Below are positions 10,774 through 22,956 of a DNA stretch of 64,000 nt, piece by piece. The stretch comes from Epiperipatus broadwayi (taxonomy: Eukaryota; Onychophora; Udeonychophora; Euonychophora; Peripatidae): the NCBI GenBank assembly GCA_028023455.1, contig JAQFVV010012667.1, positions 232,501 through 296,500 of the forward strand. Reading direction: 5' to 3'. Made by a program: the position numbers and the translations under genes. Numbering within the stretch: position 1 is the stretch's first letter; each line of letters opens with the position of its first letter. A model generated the notes under the pieces. That model ran no database searches and was not told where the DNA came from. It worked only from the letters and a program-made list of their open reading frames with translations.

Positions 10774-12900
10774 AGAGGTGGAATCCCATCTCTGTTAATG
10801 GTCTAATATATTTATATTGACATTAAAGATTGCAATTTGATCACAGAGATTGAAATTATTGATACAAACAAATTTAAATAAACCTCTTTAAACATGTACA
10901 TAAAATGTATTCTGAATGCATACTAATAAATAGTCAATTATAACATTACAAATGACAATTATAATTTTCAAATTGCATTCAAAGTATTACTTAAATAATA
11001 AGTGCAATAATGGTCAAGACTTCTTTACAAATTATTTATAAGGTTAACTTTAATTATTTAAATACATCATGTCTGCAAGAGATTTGAATTATTCAATAGT
11101 AATATTTGTGTATATTATCTAAAACATCAAAAACTATACATAATAACTGACATCAAAATATGTATCAAATATTAAAAAAATAGCTATTATGGTTGAATTA
11201 TTGGAAGTAAAAGATGAAATCTTGATATTTGTATGATTTGATTTTATCTGCATAAACATTGGTATTAGTATTTTTTCCCAATTTTTAGGTTTGTAGGTAA
11301 ATTTGATTTTTACTTTTCTAGAGAAATATTAATAATTTAAAGTCTGTTTTATTATAAAACTCACATTACTATGTTGGTCTAGATATATATTTAAGCAGTC
11401 TCTATTTTGTTGATTCAGTACAAATTTTACATAGCTTTAATTTTTGTATATTTTTATGCATAATGTAAATTATGATGTTCAAAACAATAGTTAAAATCTT
11501 CATTTATGATTACCCAAACATAAATTTAACTCCCACAATCCTTCAAGATTAGTGGCCAATAAATTCTAGATTGTGTTAATCATTTTACTTTGCTAGTACT
11601 TCTTGGTTAAATTATGCTCTTCTGTGGTTATAAAATAAAAGGCTTAATAAACATCTTGACGTCAACTTCTACTGAATAACTGAACTCAAAATTGTATGTT
11701 CCATTTATATAGATTTATTTTTTCACTTCTTTTATCATTAAAAAGTAATCACATATAATTTGACTTTTGTTAATAACTTAATTATTCTGTTTGTCACTAA
11801 ATAGATTTCATTATTAAATATTATTATTTTTAAATCTCAGATATAATTACTTTGGAATCAAATTTAAAACAAAACAAATACAAAACATTTTGTTTATATA
11901 TAGTTTTAATTAAATTTTTAAAAAAGGAAGCAATCATTATATGTTAAAACATTGAAATTAAAATTATATTTTTATAGTTTTTTTTATAACCCAATATTAT
12001 TTATGTATGTTACATTATTTCTGTTATCGTTATATAAGATATAAATTCTTCAATTTATATATATATTCTGTAAGGCATGTTTGATGTGGCCAAGCAGAAG
12101 ATAATGTTAAACAACTTAATGGCCGAAAATACGTAAAAAGCCATTAAACGGGGAGGGGGGTATACAATTTATATAATCAAACTTGTTATAAATTAAGAGA
12201 GAGAATTGTGGCTATAACATAAACTCTCACACACATATGATTAAAGCCAATACTTAAAGACTTAGAAATATGTATTTGTAATTTTGATTTTTTTTTTTTT
12301 TTTTGATTATTTTAAAAAGAAAAAAGAACGCCAAAATGTATTTATAATTTTAAAATTTTTTGTTTGTTAAAGAAACGGCGTTTATTTAACAAATTGTTAT
12401 TTTGTATTTATTTTTTTTGAATGTTTACAACCAATGTAAAAAGGAAAATTTGAAATATTACTATTTAAAAATAAGTTAAAAATAATTTCAAGATCGAAGT
12501 TTTAATGGTTGTTTTTCTCTTCAGTTGCATTTGAGCAAGAGAAAGGGGGGGCATTGTCTTAAATTTAAGAAAAACCTAAAGGCATTCTGATTTTTTGTCC
12601 ATTCTAAAATAATTTCAACTGGACAAAAAGAACTTGATTAAACTTGTGATAATGTGGAGAGAGAGGAAGATCCAATTTAAGTGAAATATTTTTTTAAAAA
12701 AAAACTTTGATTGTGATAATGTAATTACTAAAAAAAATGAAAAAGATGTTATCATTCATTAAAATTTTCATTAATGATATTGTGATCTGAATGGAGATAT
12801 AAAAAAAAACTAATAGCTGATTGCATTGGAATGTTTCATGAATCATCTAAGCCAATTAGTAAAACAACAAAAAAAAAAAGGTTTAATTAACTGATTTTTC
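10774..12900. other. Intergenic AT-rich sequence with a scrap of PLE-associated repeat
   Basis: No gene seen. 10905-10985 matches, in reverse orientation, part of the repeat at 49420-49490 (block ATTATTTAAGTAATAC then a TTTGAAA..TATAATTAT block). It is probably more PLE terminal material or an adjacent insertion. The rest has only homopolymer and AT-rich stretches. Confidence 0.45.
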
Positions 12901-14560
12901 TTTCTTGGAGGGAATACCCAAATTGAGGAGGTATTGAGGAAGAAATATCTGTTCTGAAGTAATGAAAAGGCATTTCATTTTTGTTCTTCAAAGACAAATC
13001 TTATTAGGAGCCTAAGTCTAATGGAACTACATGAAATCTTGCAACCTTTTGAGCAAGCATGCTGATCCTGATTCACCTTAATCCATGGGATTTACTCTAA
13101 TTAAAAATTCCTTCAGGCATTCTGAACCAACGGATACTAATTCATGCAGTCATTCAAATAATCATTCAAGCAGTTAACCGGTCAGTAGTCAACGATTTAA
13201 ACATCGGACAATTAAGTGGTGTAGAGTAACATCATTTATCTAGCCAAACTATTGGAAAGCTAAATAATGGACAGATGATTATTCCACCATATACTCAGTT
13301 GATGCCGATGGAAGTTTAATTGCAACATGCCATTGAAGACTGTAATTAACCTACAATTTATAAAACAAGAAAAGACTGTTTATAGTATGTAATATCCATT
13401 GTCCAGCCTAAAAATGCCAATCCAGCACTTTCCTGTATATAGACTGATTATGGAGTAGAAGTCCACTTCAGCATGTCCATCCAGCTCTGCTCCTGCCATC
13501 CCAACAGAATGTAAATGCTGAGATTCAAACACCAAAGTGATTATGATCAATTCTATGAATGTGTGCCACAGTGAAGTCCCGCCCTTGCTGCAGTAGATGT
13601 ATATCCCACTCAAAACCCATAGAAGGGTGAAGTTTAGAGACTTTATCGGGTACATTATTGTTTTTGTGTTCATTTTATATTAAATGTAATACACATTTTG
13701 TAAATATATGTCTTATGTACATATGTACACAAACATGACTTTTTATGTAACTTATTAATTTTTCCTTCTTTGCTTAATGCACATGTGTGAGTTTATTTAT
13801 AATCCACAAATTACTATTACATATTAGGTATTTAATCCATTTTTTTTATTAAGAAAGAAATTTCCTTTATTTAGTCTAATAATTGCTTTGACAAATATTT
13901 CTTTATGATTATAGTTTTGTTTTATTAAAATGATTTATGTAGTGTGTAATACTCATTTGTATATTTAATCAATCAAGGGATGTTAATTTTGTATTCACAT
14001 TATAAATGGTATGGGGTAATGGCTTAATAAAAGATTTATATTATAATTCTAAAGTGACTACTGCCATACATTTTTATTCTCATTGTCATTTACTCTCTCT
14101 AACTATACTATTAATTAATTGTGCGAGTTTTCCGATCCCCATTCTTTTAACTGAGAATAGAGTATGCTGAGCTATTAAATGGGATATCATTTTACGGGGT
14201 CTTAAATCTTTATTTATCACAAGGATATTTGTTTATTAGTTTTATTCGAATAATTATTTACATTCATATATGCCCAATGATATTTGAACTTGCATATCCT
14301 TTCAGGAGGAGAATTAATTTTTCTTCTGGGAGTGGCGCAAGGGGTTGGTTTAGAGTAATCCCCCAAAGATATGTAAGAATCAATCTTTTTATAAGTATCT
14401 TCTGTGTTTATAATAATATTATGGTAAAGTATTTAAAAACTTCTTATTCTGGCATGTCACCATATTTCTTTTCATGTTTGATTTGTGCTCATGCTTATAT
14501 TAACGGAATAAGTGATTGACTGATACAATATATATTTTAATGGTAATGACCCTTTTTAGC
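12900..14560. other. Higher-complexity island
   Basis: Sequence in this stretch is less AT-simple than its flanks and contains the 13380-13673 ORF (minus) and another open frame at 14229-14519 (plus, starting FISFIRIIIYI) of unknown meaning. No family is recognised. It could hold exons, an old transposon or a regulatory block. Confidence 0.35.
13380..13673 (-). CDS. Unidentified 97-codon ORF in a GC-richer island
   Basis: I do not recognise this protein. It starts with ATG at 13671-13673 and ends with TAA at 13380-13382. The base composition is clearly richer in G and C than its surroundings, which is what an exon would look like in this genome. The N-terminus has Lys residues followed by a hydrophobic run (LNFTLLWVLSGIYIYC, residues about 13-28) that could be a signal peptide or membrane anchor. 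A second hydrophobic stretch (FIELIIITLVF) lies around residues 39-49, followed by SVGMAGAELDGHAEVDFYS. A potential splice acceptor, TTTGAATCTCAG, lies inside it, so only part may be coding. It could equally be a lncRNA exon or a conserved non-coding block. Confidence 0.3.
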   Translation of the reverse strand: MNTKTIMYPIKSLNFTLLWVLSGIYIYCSKGGTSLWHTFIELIIITLVFESQHLHSVGMAGAELDGHAEVDFYSIISLYTGKCWIGIFRLDNGYYIL

Positions 14561-16978
14561 AATGGTAATTAAATAAAATAACAAATAAATGATAATATTT
14601 GCAAATTAAATTTAATCTAGGAGAATTATTAAAATTTATTGGACAAACCACATACATAGTGAAGTGACTAACAATCAGACTAATCACACAAAAAAAACAA
14701 GACTTTATGTGAATTTAACCTTGTTTCCTGACTGTTACCCACTCCACATTAATAATATTATTAAATGCCAAAATAGGATTCAATTAAAATAAGCAAATAA
14801 CAAAAATTATTAACAATAACAATAATTTTAATTAACAACTAGCATGAGAATAATATATTAAAAAATATGTTTACATATTTACATCTAACATTGTATAAAG
14901 AGCATGCATGATAAAAAAAATCTTTGATGATTCATAATAATTTTTAAAACAAAAGTTTATATTAAGTTTATTGAATTATCTATTGATATCTCCATGAACT
15001 CACATTCTATTAGCTGGTGGATGTAGATATATGGCCATCAAAATCATTATTTTACATGTTTTCAAACAATTTTTTAATATCTTAACATCTCTTGTTTTTT
15101 TTCCAATAGTAGTTTAGTCTCATGTAATTTTTATAGATATTAAGAGGATTGAAATTATGTAGATTTATAAATTAATTCATAAAAACATATTTCCATTTAA
15201 TAATTAATTAAGGGGTAAGTTTTCTTGTAGTGGGTATCACATATTTTTATCTTCAGACATGTATTAATAGATTGGCAGATTCAATATTCATTTCTAAATC
15301 ATTCCTTTGTTTACAGTTCTATAGTTAGCTATATTACTGGAAATATCAGAGGTTGAGTCACTCTGAAGTTTTTTATCCATAAATTGTATTATCAACTTAA
15401 ATAATCAGCACAATTTTTATTGAGTTCCTTCTTATGAATGACACAAAGATGTGATGATTTTTTTCCTTTTTTGTAAAACAGATAAACCAATGGTTTCCAA
15501 TTTGTTCCCATAGCAACACTATTTTAAAATTGTTAGCTTTATTTTAAAACAAAGAAATGTAATAAAATTTTAATTTTTACAATTATCATTATTGGATGGA
15601 TTATTTTATAATTTATTTACACATGATCTTTATACATTCTAGAATATATAATAAAAAATGATGCACATAAAAGTCTTGCATGTAAACTCAGTCATGGAGA
15701 TTATAATATATATAGAAAGAGAGGTATAGATTGTTTACTTGATTGTAGATTATTGTAATGCCTAAAATATTCGCAATAAGTTATGATTATAAATTTAATG
15801 TTAAGATTTTTGAATTATTTAAATGTTATAATGCAGAAATTTGCTTAATTAATTTGTGTGTGTGTGGATTGTTAGATACATTTTTTACTTGACAAAGTAA
15901 AACATGTAAAGATTTTCGTTTATTTTTTTGTTCAAATTATTTGAATTTCAATTATGATTTATAAAAAAAAATGTGAATCGATTTTAAAAAATCTTAGTTT
16001 AGCCCAAATTATTTTTTATCGTTCATTCTTTTTCTTTGATTCAATTAACTTTATTCAATTATATTCCATTAGTGATTTTTTTAAAGATACAATTATTAGC
16101 AATTAACATTTATCAGTAATCAACAAAAGCTTTTGTTTTAAACTTGTATAATGAAGTTTTTATTGGAGCAAATATTTATAGGTCAGCAAAGTTGTTAAAG
16201 AGTGAGCGAAACTAATACTTCAGCTATACTGAGTATTTAAAACAGATTTTTTAATGCAAAAAACAACAACAACTTTATAATGTTAAATGCAATGACTTCA
16301 TAAGTAAATCAAGAATAAATAATTAATTGCAATAATTATTAAGGATAAATGTATAGAATGAATGAAGATTAAAGAAATTAATGAGAATATTCATTTTAAG
16401 TAAAGGGAAACAAAACTTGAAAATCATTCTTATATATTAATTATACAGAATAGACAGAGATCATTGAGTGTGATTTTGTTTTGTTATCATGCATCAGGCT
16501 GATAGAATAGTTGAGTTATCACACAAAAAAAATATAAATATCCTTTTCAAATATGTTTGAAAAATTGTTTATTTAAAATTATTTTTTAATTGATAAGCCT
16601 GAAGTTTAAAAATAAAGTTTCTGTATATTTTTGTTTACGTTTTTTTGCTTATTGTAATGTAAAATTAAAAAAAAAAAGTGCATTAAATTATTTTGAAAAG
16701 TTAAATATCAAGCAGCCAAAATAATTAGTAGTAAGAATATGACAAGCAATATAAATTTATTACTGATGATAATCAAAAACTATTTTTCTTGGTCTTATTA
16801 CTGTGATTTGTGCAGAGAAAGTTTTCTTATTCAGGAATTTTTACTATAATTAATAGAATTGCTTTTCTTGCTAATAAACCAAAGGGAATTTTTTATTAGT
16901 TTTAATATTATTACTACTATATTTACAAAAATTAAAAATTGACACAATAACTAAACAATCAAGCTTTATCAAATATTA
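14561..16978. other. Intergenic AT-rich sequence
   Basis: No gene, RNA or repeat that I can name; only short homopolymers and scattered AT-rich runs. Confidence 0.5.
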
Positions 16979-17096
16979 TTTTGCTTTCTTTTTTTTTCAT
17001 GATCAAAGCATTGTCAGGAAGCGAACCCGCAAACCCCAAACAGTTGCTTGTAAGGCAGTTATGCTGATCACCAACGCTTGACAGTTTTGCTTTCTT
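16979..17096 (-). mobile_element. tRNA-derived SINE with target-site duplications (copy A)
   Basis: The body is 16991-17084, flanked by the 12-bp duplication TTTTGCTTTCTT at 16979-16990 and 17085-17096. On the minus strand it carries a pol III box B, GGGTTCGCTTCC, near 17023-17034. An A-box-like TTGGTGATCAGCA lies upstream, with a GCCTTACAAGCAA segment between them, and it ends in an A-rich tail next to the left duplication. The same layout recurs at 52378-52487, so the two are one SINE family. It is too diverged to fold as a working tRNA. Confidence 0.8.
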
Positions 17097-18236
17097 CTTT
17101 CTCTCTTTTGCAATTGCAAACATTTCACTTATTTTTTTATTTACAATCCAAATTATTACATTTTATTGGTAATAAGCTAAGTCTGTGCATTCTCAAAAAG
17201 AATTATTAAGGCATATTATAAAAAAATAATGTTCTTTCACTATAATAAAATCCAATTTATTTTTGATTAAACTACTATTAAAAGAGAATTTCATCAACAT
17301 CTTACAATATTAATTTATTTTATGCAATTATAAATAACAGAAGTTGACTTTTTATGGTTAATGACAAGCAATGGTAAAATAAACTATTACCAATTATAGT
17401 AGATATATTATCTTCTGATCATAATACTCTGTTATTCTAGGTATTCTGTCTTTTGTCAGAATTGTTTTTAATTATGACTGAAAATATATTAATGTAAATC
17501 TTTAAGCCCATTATCACAAGTTCTGAAGAATGTATCACTTTTCTAATCCATGACACTTCTATATTAATACTCGAATAATTAGTACATTTATATGGCAGGA
17601 TTACAATATGGAGTTTGAAGCTAGGATGAGCAAAACTTCAAAATAATTTACTTTTCAAATATATTTATTTTTATTTTACTTGGGGCAAATATAGCTAGTG
17701 TATAAATTCTACATATAGCAATAATGATTAGTAAATGGCTATATTATAAATTCTGTATACTATTTCAATTGCTTTATATTTTCAACTATATATACACTCA
17801 AATTAGATTTATTTAAAATGTCTTCTCCTCCACCAAGTATATGGATAAAGATATCTGAAAAGTGTTTTTATTTTTACTTCAAATGCTAATATATTAATCT
17901 TAATAACTGACTTTATAATTTACATCTGAATTAGAAATGATATAAAATCATTAATAATCAAAGTTGGGAATTCAGAAAGCTTGATATTTATAAATGGATT
18001 TGTAATCTATATGTGTAAAGGGACTTAAACTTTGATTTTCAAGCTCCTTACAGCTATTTATTCTATATTATACAACTGATACACATAGTCACATTTTATG
18101 TGAAGTAGAACTATCATATATAATATACACATTTTATACTGATCCAGCACTCATAAGTTTGTTCAGATCATGATCTATCACACATATGCACAATAAGCAC
18201 TCAGTTTATATTAAGACAGCAAAGGTTCAAACTTTA
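17097..18236. other. Intergenic AT-rich sequence
   Basis: No gene or named repeat seen. Confidence 0.5.
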
Positions 18237-18502
18237 ATGGACAAACTTCAATCTCTTACACCTTCCAACTCTTCATCCATCCATATCATTGGAAATTCAG
18301 CTTGTATTCTTCCCATCAATCTTCTGTATATTTAAATGGACATATTAAAGTCCTGTATGTGAGGGGTCAGAAAGATTTAAAGTTAACATGGGTATGATAA
18401 CAATATTGGCATCAACAAGGCTTCGAGTGTTTGTTCCTTGGATTTTCAATTATATGGATGGTTAAAGAGTTGGAGGATGTAGAAAATTAAAGCTTGTCCA
18501 TT
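18237..18502. repeat. MITE-like inverted-repeat element
   Basis: Imperfect terminal inverted arms of about 60 bases, 18237-18298 and 18440-18502, begin and end with AATGGACAAACTT / AGCTTGTCCATT. They share the blocks CTTCCAACTCTT and CATCCATATxATT. The roughly 140-base middle has no coding capacity. It could be a non-autonomous DNA transposon or the trace of a foldback event. I could not find a clear target-site duplication. Confidence 0.55.
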
Positions 18503-18754
18503 CATATTTAAGGATTTTCTATTTAAACATAAACTTAGTACTGATTATATATGTGTGTGGAAAATAATGATCTGAACTAACTGATGAGTGATAGTTCAGC
18601 ATAAAATATGTATATTGGAGATTATTGATCTTTGTCACAAGTATGAGGACATATGTATCAGTTGTATAAAATGGAGTGGATAGTTGTAAGGATCCTAATA
18701 GAATGAGTTTAAATTGTTTGTTAATCATACTAAATTCACTATAGACAATATATG

Positions 18755-18784
18755 TGTTTAAGTATTATATATATATAAGTGAAA

Positions 18785-18819
<35 letters not shown>

Positions 18820-18820
18820 T
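18755..18820. repeat. (TA)n tracts at the 5' end of RTE copy 1
   Basis: Two TA tracts (about 18764-18777 and 18787-18817), each followed by ATAAGTGAAAGAA, lie directly upstream of the first recognisable RTE codons. The repeated ATAAGTGAAAGAA suggests a local tandem duplication. Confidence 0.8.
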
Positions 18821-21330
18821 GAAAGAACAACATTGTGGAAATTGATAGGGAATCTAACAGAGTGGCAAGATTAGTTATTCAACATAATAGCAGATATAAA
18901 ACACAGATAATTCAGGTCTATGCTTCAACACACTTTCTTTGTAATGAAGAAGTACAGGATTTTTATATTGATGTATAAAACACTTTTGATCAGACCAAAT
19001 AACATTTAAAAATAGTCATGGGAGACTTTAATGCAATAATCAGTAAATAGTTGAAAATAAAAGTCTTGTAGGTAAATTTATTTATGGTGATAGAACTGAG
19101 AGAGGTCATAGACTTGTGAAGTTTTCAGAAAAAGAAAAACTTTATTTAGTAAATTATTTTTTGAGAAAAATGTTAAATGCAAATGGACATGGAAACATCC
19201 AAATGTACTTTAAGATTGTAATGCTCGTAATAAATTCAACCCAAGTAGTGGTCATTGATTAGTATGATCTAAGATACATGTTAATGCAATACTAGAGAGA
19301 CAAAGATATTGAGAAAAATAATTATCACAGTTTCTATTCCTAATCTTCAGAAGCATTCCAATGAATTTAAATTAGATACTTGCAAATCTCAAATATCAAC
19401 AAATTTTGAATAAGACTAGGATTTGAATAAAATTAGTTGAAAGATAACTTAAAATTATAATAAAGATACTTGGTATAAAAAACAGGAGTTATCCAGTAAA
19501 AGTTCTTCTGAGGCAAGGCAATTTATGAGGAAGAGAAGGAATATGAAAATATATAAAAATGAATCATTAAGAATGATTGAATATTTCAAATTTTGTAAAG
19601 TGTTATGAAAGAGAGTTGATGATATATGAAATTATAACTGTTAATTAGCAAGAAAAGCTATATAAGAGAATAAAAGTGTAAAGAGTGCAAAACATTTTGG
19701 TATTGGTAAGTAACTTATTTCTGCAATAAGAAAAAAAGATATGATTATTACTAAAAAAAGAGATGACATCATGGAATGTATAGAAGAGTTCTATCAAGAA
19801 TTATATAGCAATAAAGAACAAGAAAAAATACCTCCTACAACTACTATACCTTCTCAATTATTCAGGATCTTAAATGCAGAAGTGAGACATGCAAACTGAA
19901 TTTATGAAGAAGGAAAAAACTCCAGGTAATGATGGAAATATAATTGATATCTTAAAAGAAGCAGGTGAAGAAATATAAGTTTTGTCAAAGTTATATATCA
20001 AATGTCTAAATGGTGAAAATGTACCAGATGATTTGGAAGAATGCAGTATTAATGTTAATATATTAAAAAAGATGATAAAGAAGATATTAGAAATTACAGA
20101 CCTATCAGTCTTTTATCAGTTCTATACAAAATTTTTACCAAAATAATTGCAACTTCTCTACAGTGAACTTTGGATTTTAACCAATTAAAACAGAACAATC
20201 TGAATTTAAAAGTGGTTTTTGTACAGGAAATGACATCTAAGTATTGAGAGAAGTTATAGAAAGAACAAGTGAATATAAATTGCTATTATGCTTTTGATTT
20301 GCAGATTAAGAAAAGGCATGTGATTCTATAAGCATTTCCTTATTAATTAAAGCATTAGTTAATCAGGGTATAGACCCAAGATATTGTTATATTGTGAAAA
20401 ATATTTATAAAAATGCAACAGCAACAATTAGATTACATTAAAATACTAAAATAAATAATATTGACAAGAGTGTACAACAGGGTAACTCCATAATTGAAAA
20501 ACTAAGGAGGTAAAACCAAATAAAAATTATTTAATTCATATAGATTTTGCAGATGATGTAGTTGTTTTTGCTAATAATGCTTTAGAGCTTCATGGAATAT
20601 TGCAAGAGTTATCAGATGAAAGTAAGAAAGTAGGATTAAAAATAAATGTTAAAAAGACTAAAATAATGTTCAGTGGATTTTCACAAAAGATGGAAATAAA
20701 GATTTATAATGATGAGTTTGAAGTTAACAACTACAAATACCTTAGTCAAATTATTATTACAGATAGAAGCATAATGAATGAAATTAATTACAGAAAATTA
20801 AACTTGGTTGGAGTGCTCTTAGTAGAAATAACTTAATATTAAAAGGAAATATGCCTATGTGTTTGAAAAGAAAGGTTTGTAATAAATGTGTTTTACCAGT
20901 TTTTGCTTATGGATCTGAGACTTGGACACTTGATGGAAGAGGAACACAGAGACTTCAGACCTCTCAGTGAAGAATGGAGAGATACATGAAGAAAAATTCA
21001 AAAATTAAATATTTGGATGATAGAACAAACAGGTGTTGTTGACATCATTGAAAGAATTAAAACACTGAAATGGAATCAGGCTGGACATATTGTTAGATGA
21101 GGTGATAATAGATGAACAGTTGAAATCTTAAACATAATCCCAAGAGATTATAAAAGGCTTAGAAAAATGATGACATATAAAATGGATGGTGTGAGATAGA
21201 TGGATGAAAGAATAAAATATGCTGGAGTGATGTGGAGAAAAAAGACTAGATATCAGAGAAGATGGATTGAACATGGAGAGATCTTAATGCTGCAGTGGAT
21301 CAATAATGTTTGGCAAGTATGATGAATAAT
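18821..21330 (+). pseudogene. RTE-like LINE, 5'-truncated and decayed (copy 1)
   Basis: Remains of a single-polyprotein RTE-type LINE. The 5' end lies within the endonuclease: IEIDRESNRVARLVIQ, QVYASTHF and VMGDFNAIIS (about 19014-19045). RT follows, with an NYRPISLLS-like block near 20095, FADxEKACDS near 20300, VQQGNSI near 20475 (after which part is deleted), IDFADDVVVFANN near 20543, and the ELSDESKKVGLKINVKKTK region to 20836. The thumb and C-terminal region have GNMPMCLKRKV, ETWTL, VEILN and a final LQWINN near 21295. Stops and frameshifts are frequent, so it is inactive. The sequence then fades into an ATGAATAATGATATAT tail. Confidence 0.85.
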
Positions 21331-21419
21331 GATATATTTATATATAATTTAATTATTTTAAGTTCAAATTAAACAATATTAGCCGAAACTTTAAAAAAAA
21401 ACTAAAAATTCTTAATATA

Positions 21420-21880
21420 TTCAGTGGTTTTTCTATGAAAGCAGACTTCTTAAGTACAAAGAAATATAAAACATAAATTAAATATACGTTTATTAAATTT
21501 TCTACAATTCACAAATACATCCCATATATCTTTGGTATTGGAAGAACTCTTAAATAAGTTAATTACTGTATTATCATATTTTTTTAATAATAAAGATTCT
21601 TTACTTTTTTTTTTATGGTACCAAAGCAATTCATTTATTCGTTTTTCTAGTACTACTGGTGTGTGGGATAGAATTATGAATTGTGTAAAATTTAATTAGT
21701 AAATTTTTGTTGATGTGTTTTGTATTTCTTTCTACTTGAGAAGTCTGCTTTGCAGGAAAACCATTAATTATGTTTTAAAAAATGTAGTTTTTTTATATTT
21801 TGGCTAGTCTTGTTTAATTTTGAATTTGGAGTAATTGAGTTACTATTGATTAGTGTAGCTTTAGGTTTTTCATATTATAT
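21420..21880. mobile_element. PLE-derived foldback with no coding interior
   Basis: The right half (about 21640-21880) is the PLE 3' arm on the plus strand, with the AAGTCTGCTTTGCAGGAAAA and TTTGGCTAGTCTTGTTTAA-type blocks seen at 10520-10600 and 43380-43445. The left half (about 21420-21615) is the same arm as its reverse complement, including the AATAAGTTAATTAC and TTTAATAATAAAGATTCTT blocks found in the left arm of copy 1. The reverse transcriptase region that lies between the arms in the other copies is missing, so this is a short palindromic derivative. Confidence 0.7.
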
Positions 21881-21977
21881 ATAAGTGTTGACTGTTTTCT
21901 AATGGTTATATATGTATAGTGCTAGGTTAATTGCTATAATGATTGTGGTTTAAAATCAAATCTATATTTTATATAAC

Positions 21978-22956
21978 TTGAGATACTGTGGAACCTAACT
22001 GCGCTCATTAAAATACGTAACCGACAGCCAATCAGAATGTCATGATAGCCATCTAAACAACAATCAAACCTAAACACACAACAAAGATTTTATAAGAAAA
22101 GGGCAGCTACCCATCTCACAACTTTTTTTTTCTACATATCTAAGGCAGTTGTATGTATTTAGATTTGAAAGTTTGAAGCTTTAAATATCTTCATAAATAA
22201 ATCACTGGGTCTAAATCATAAATATACAATGTGAAATCCTATGATTTACTATGTAGCAGTTTTTAGAATACATACCAAGCAGTAAAGTATGTAAATAATA
22301 TTTTAATTTGCAAAGTGCAGATAGTTGAATATTGAAATAAATTGAGATACTGCTGAAGTTCACTGCACATGTTAAAATATGTATCCGACAGCCAATCAGA
22401 ATGTCATGATAGCCATCTAAATGACAATCAAACCTAAACACACAACAAAGATTTTACAAGAAAAAGGTAGCCACCCTTCTCTCAACTTTTCTTTTTATAT
22501 ATCTAAGCCAGTCATAAGTATTTAGATTTGAATGTTTGAAGCTTTAAATATCTTCACAAATAACTCATTGAGTCTAAATCATAAACATACAATGAAAAAT
22601 CCTATGATTTACTATGTTGAAGTTTTTAGAATACATAACAAGCAGTAAAGTATTTCACATTGTATGTTTATGATTTAGACTCAGTAAGTTATTTATGAAG
22701 ATATTTAAAGCTTCAAACTTTCAAATCTAAATACTTATGACTGGCTTAGATATATATAAAAAAAGTTGAGAGAGGGTGGCTGCCCTTTTCTCGTAAAATC
22801 TTTCTTGTGTGTTTAGGTTTGATTGTCATTTACATGGCTATCATGACATTCTGATTGGCTATTGGATACGTATTTTAATGAATGCAGTGAGGTTCAGCAG
22901 TATCTCAATTTATTTCAATTTTATCTGCACTTTGCAAATTAAAATATTATTTACGT
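21978..22956. repeat. 364-bp unit in tandem and inverted orientation, with a CCAAT box
   Basis: Unit A (from about 21978) is followed in direct orientation by unit B (from about 22341); the shared block CAGCCAATCAGAATGTCATG is 364 bases apart. Unit C (about 22653-22954) is the inverted copy: CTGATTGGCT appears near 22851. Arms 22291-22597 and 22653-22954 face each other across about 55 bases, giving a palindrome of about 660 bases. Copies are roughly 85-90 per cent alike by eye. All have a perfect CCAAT-box core (AGCCAATCAG) and a pyrimidine-rich block. No coding frame is conserved, and the transposon class is unknown. Confidence 0.8.
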
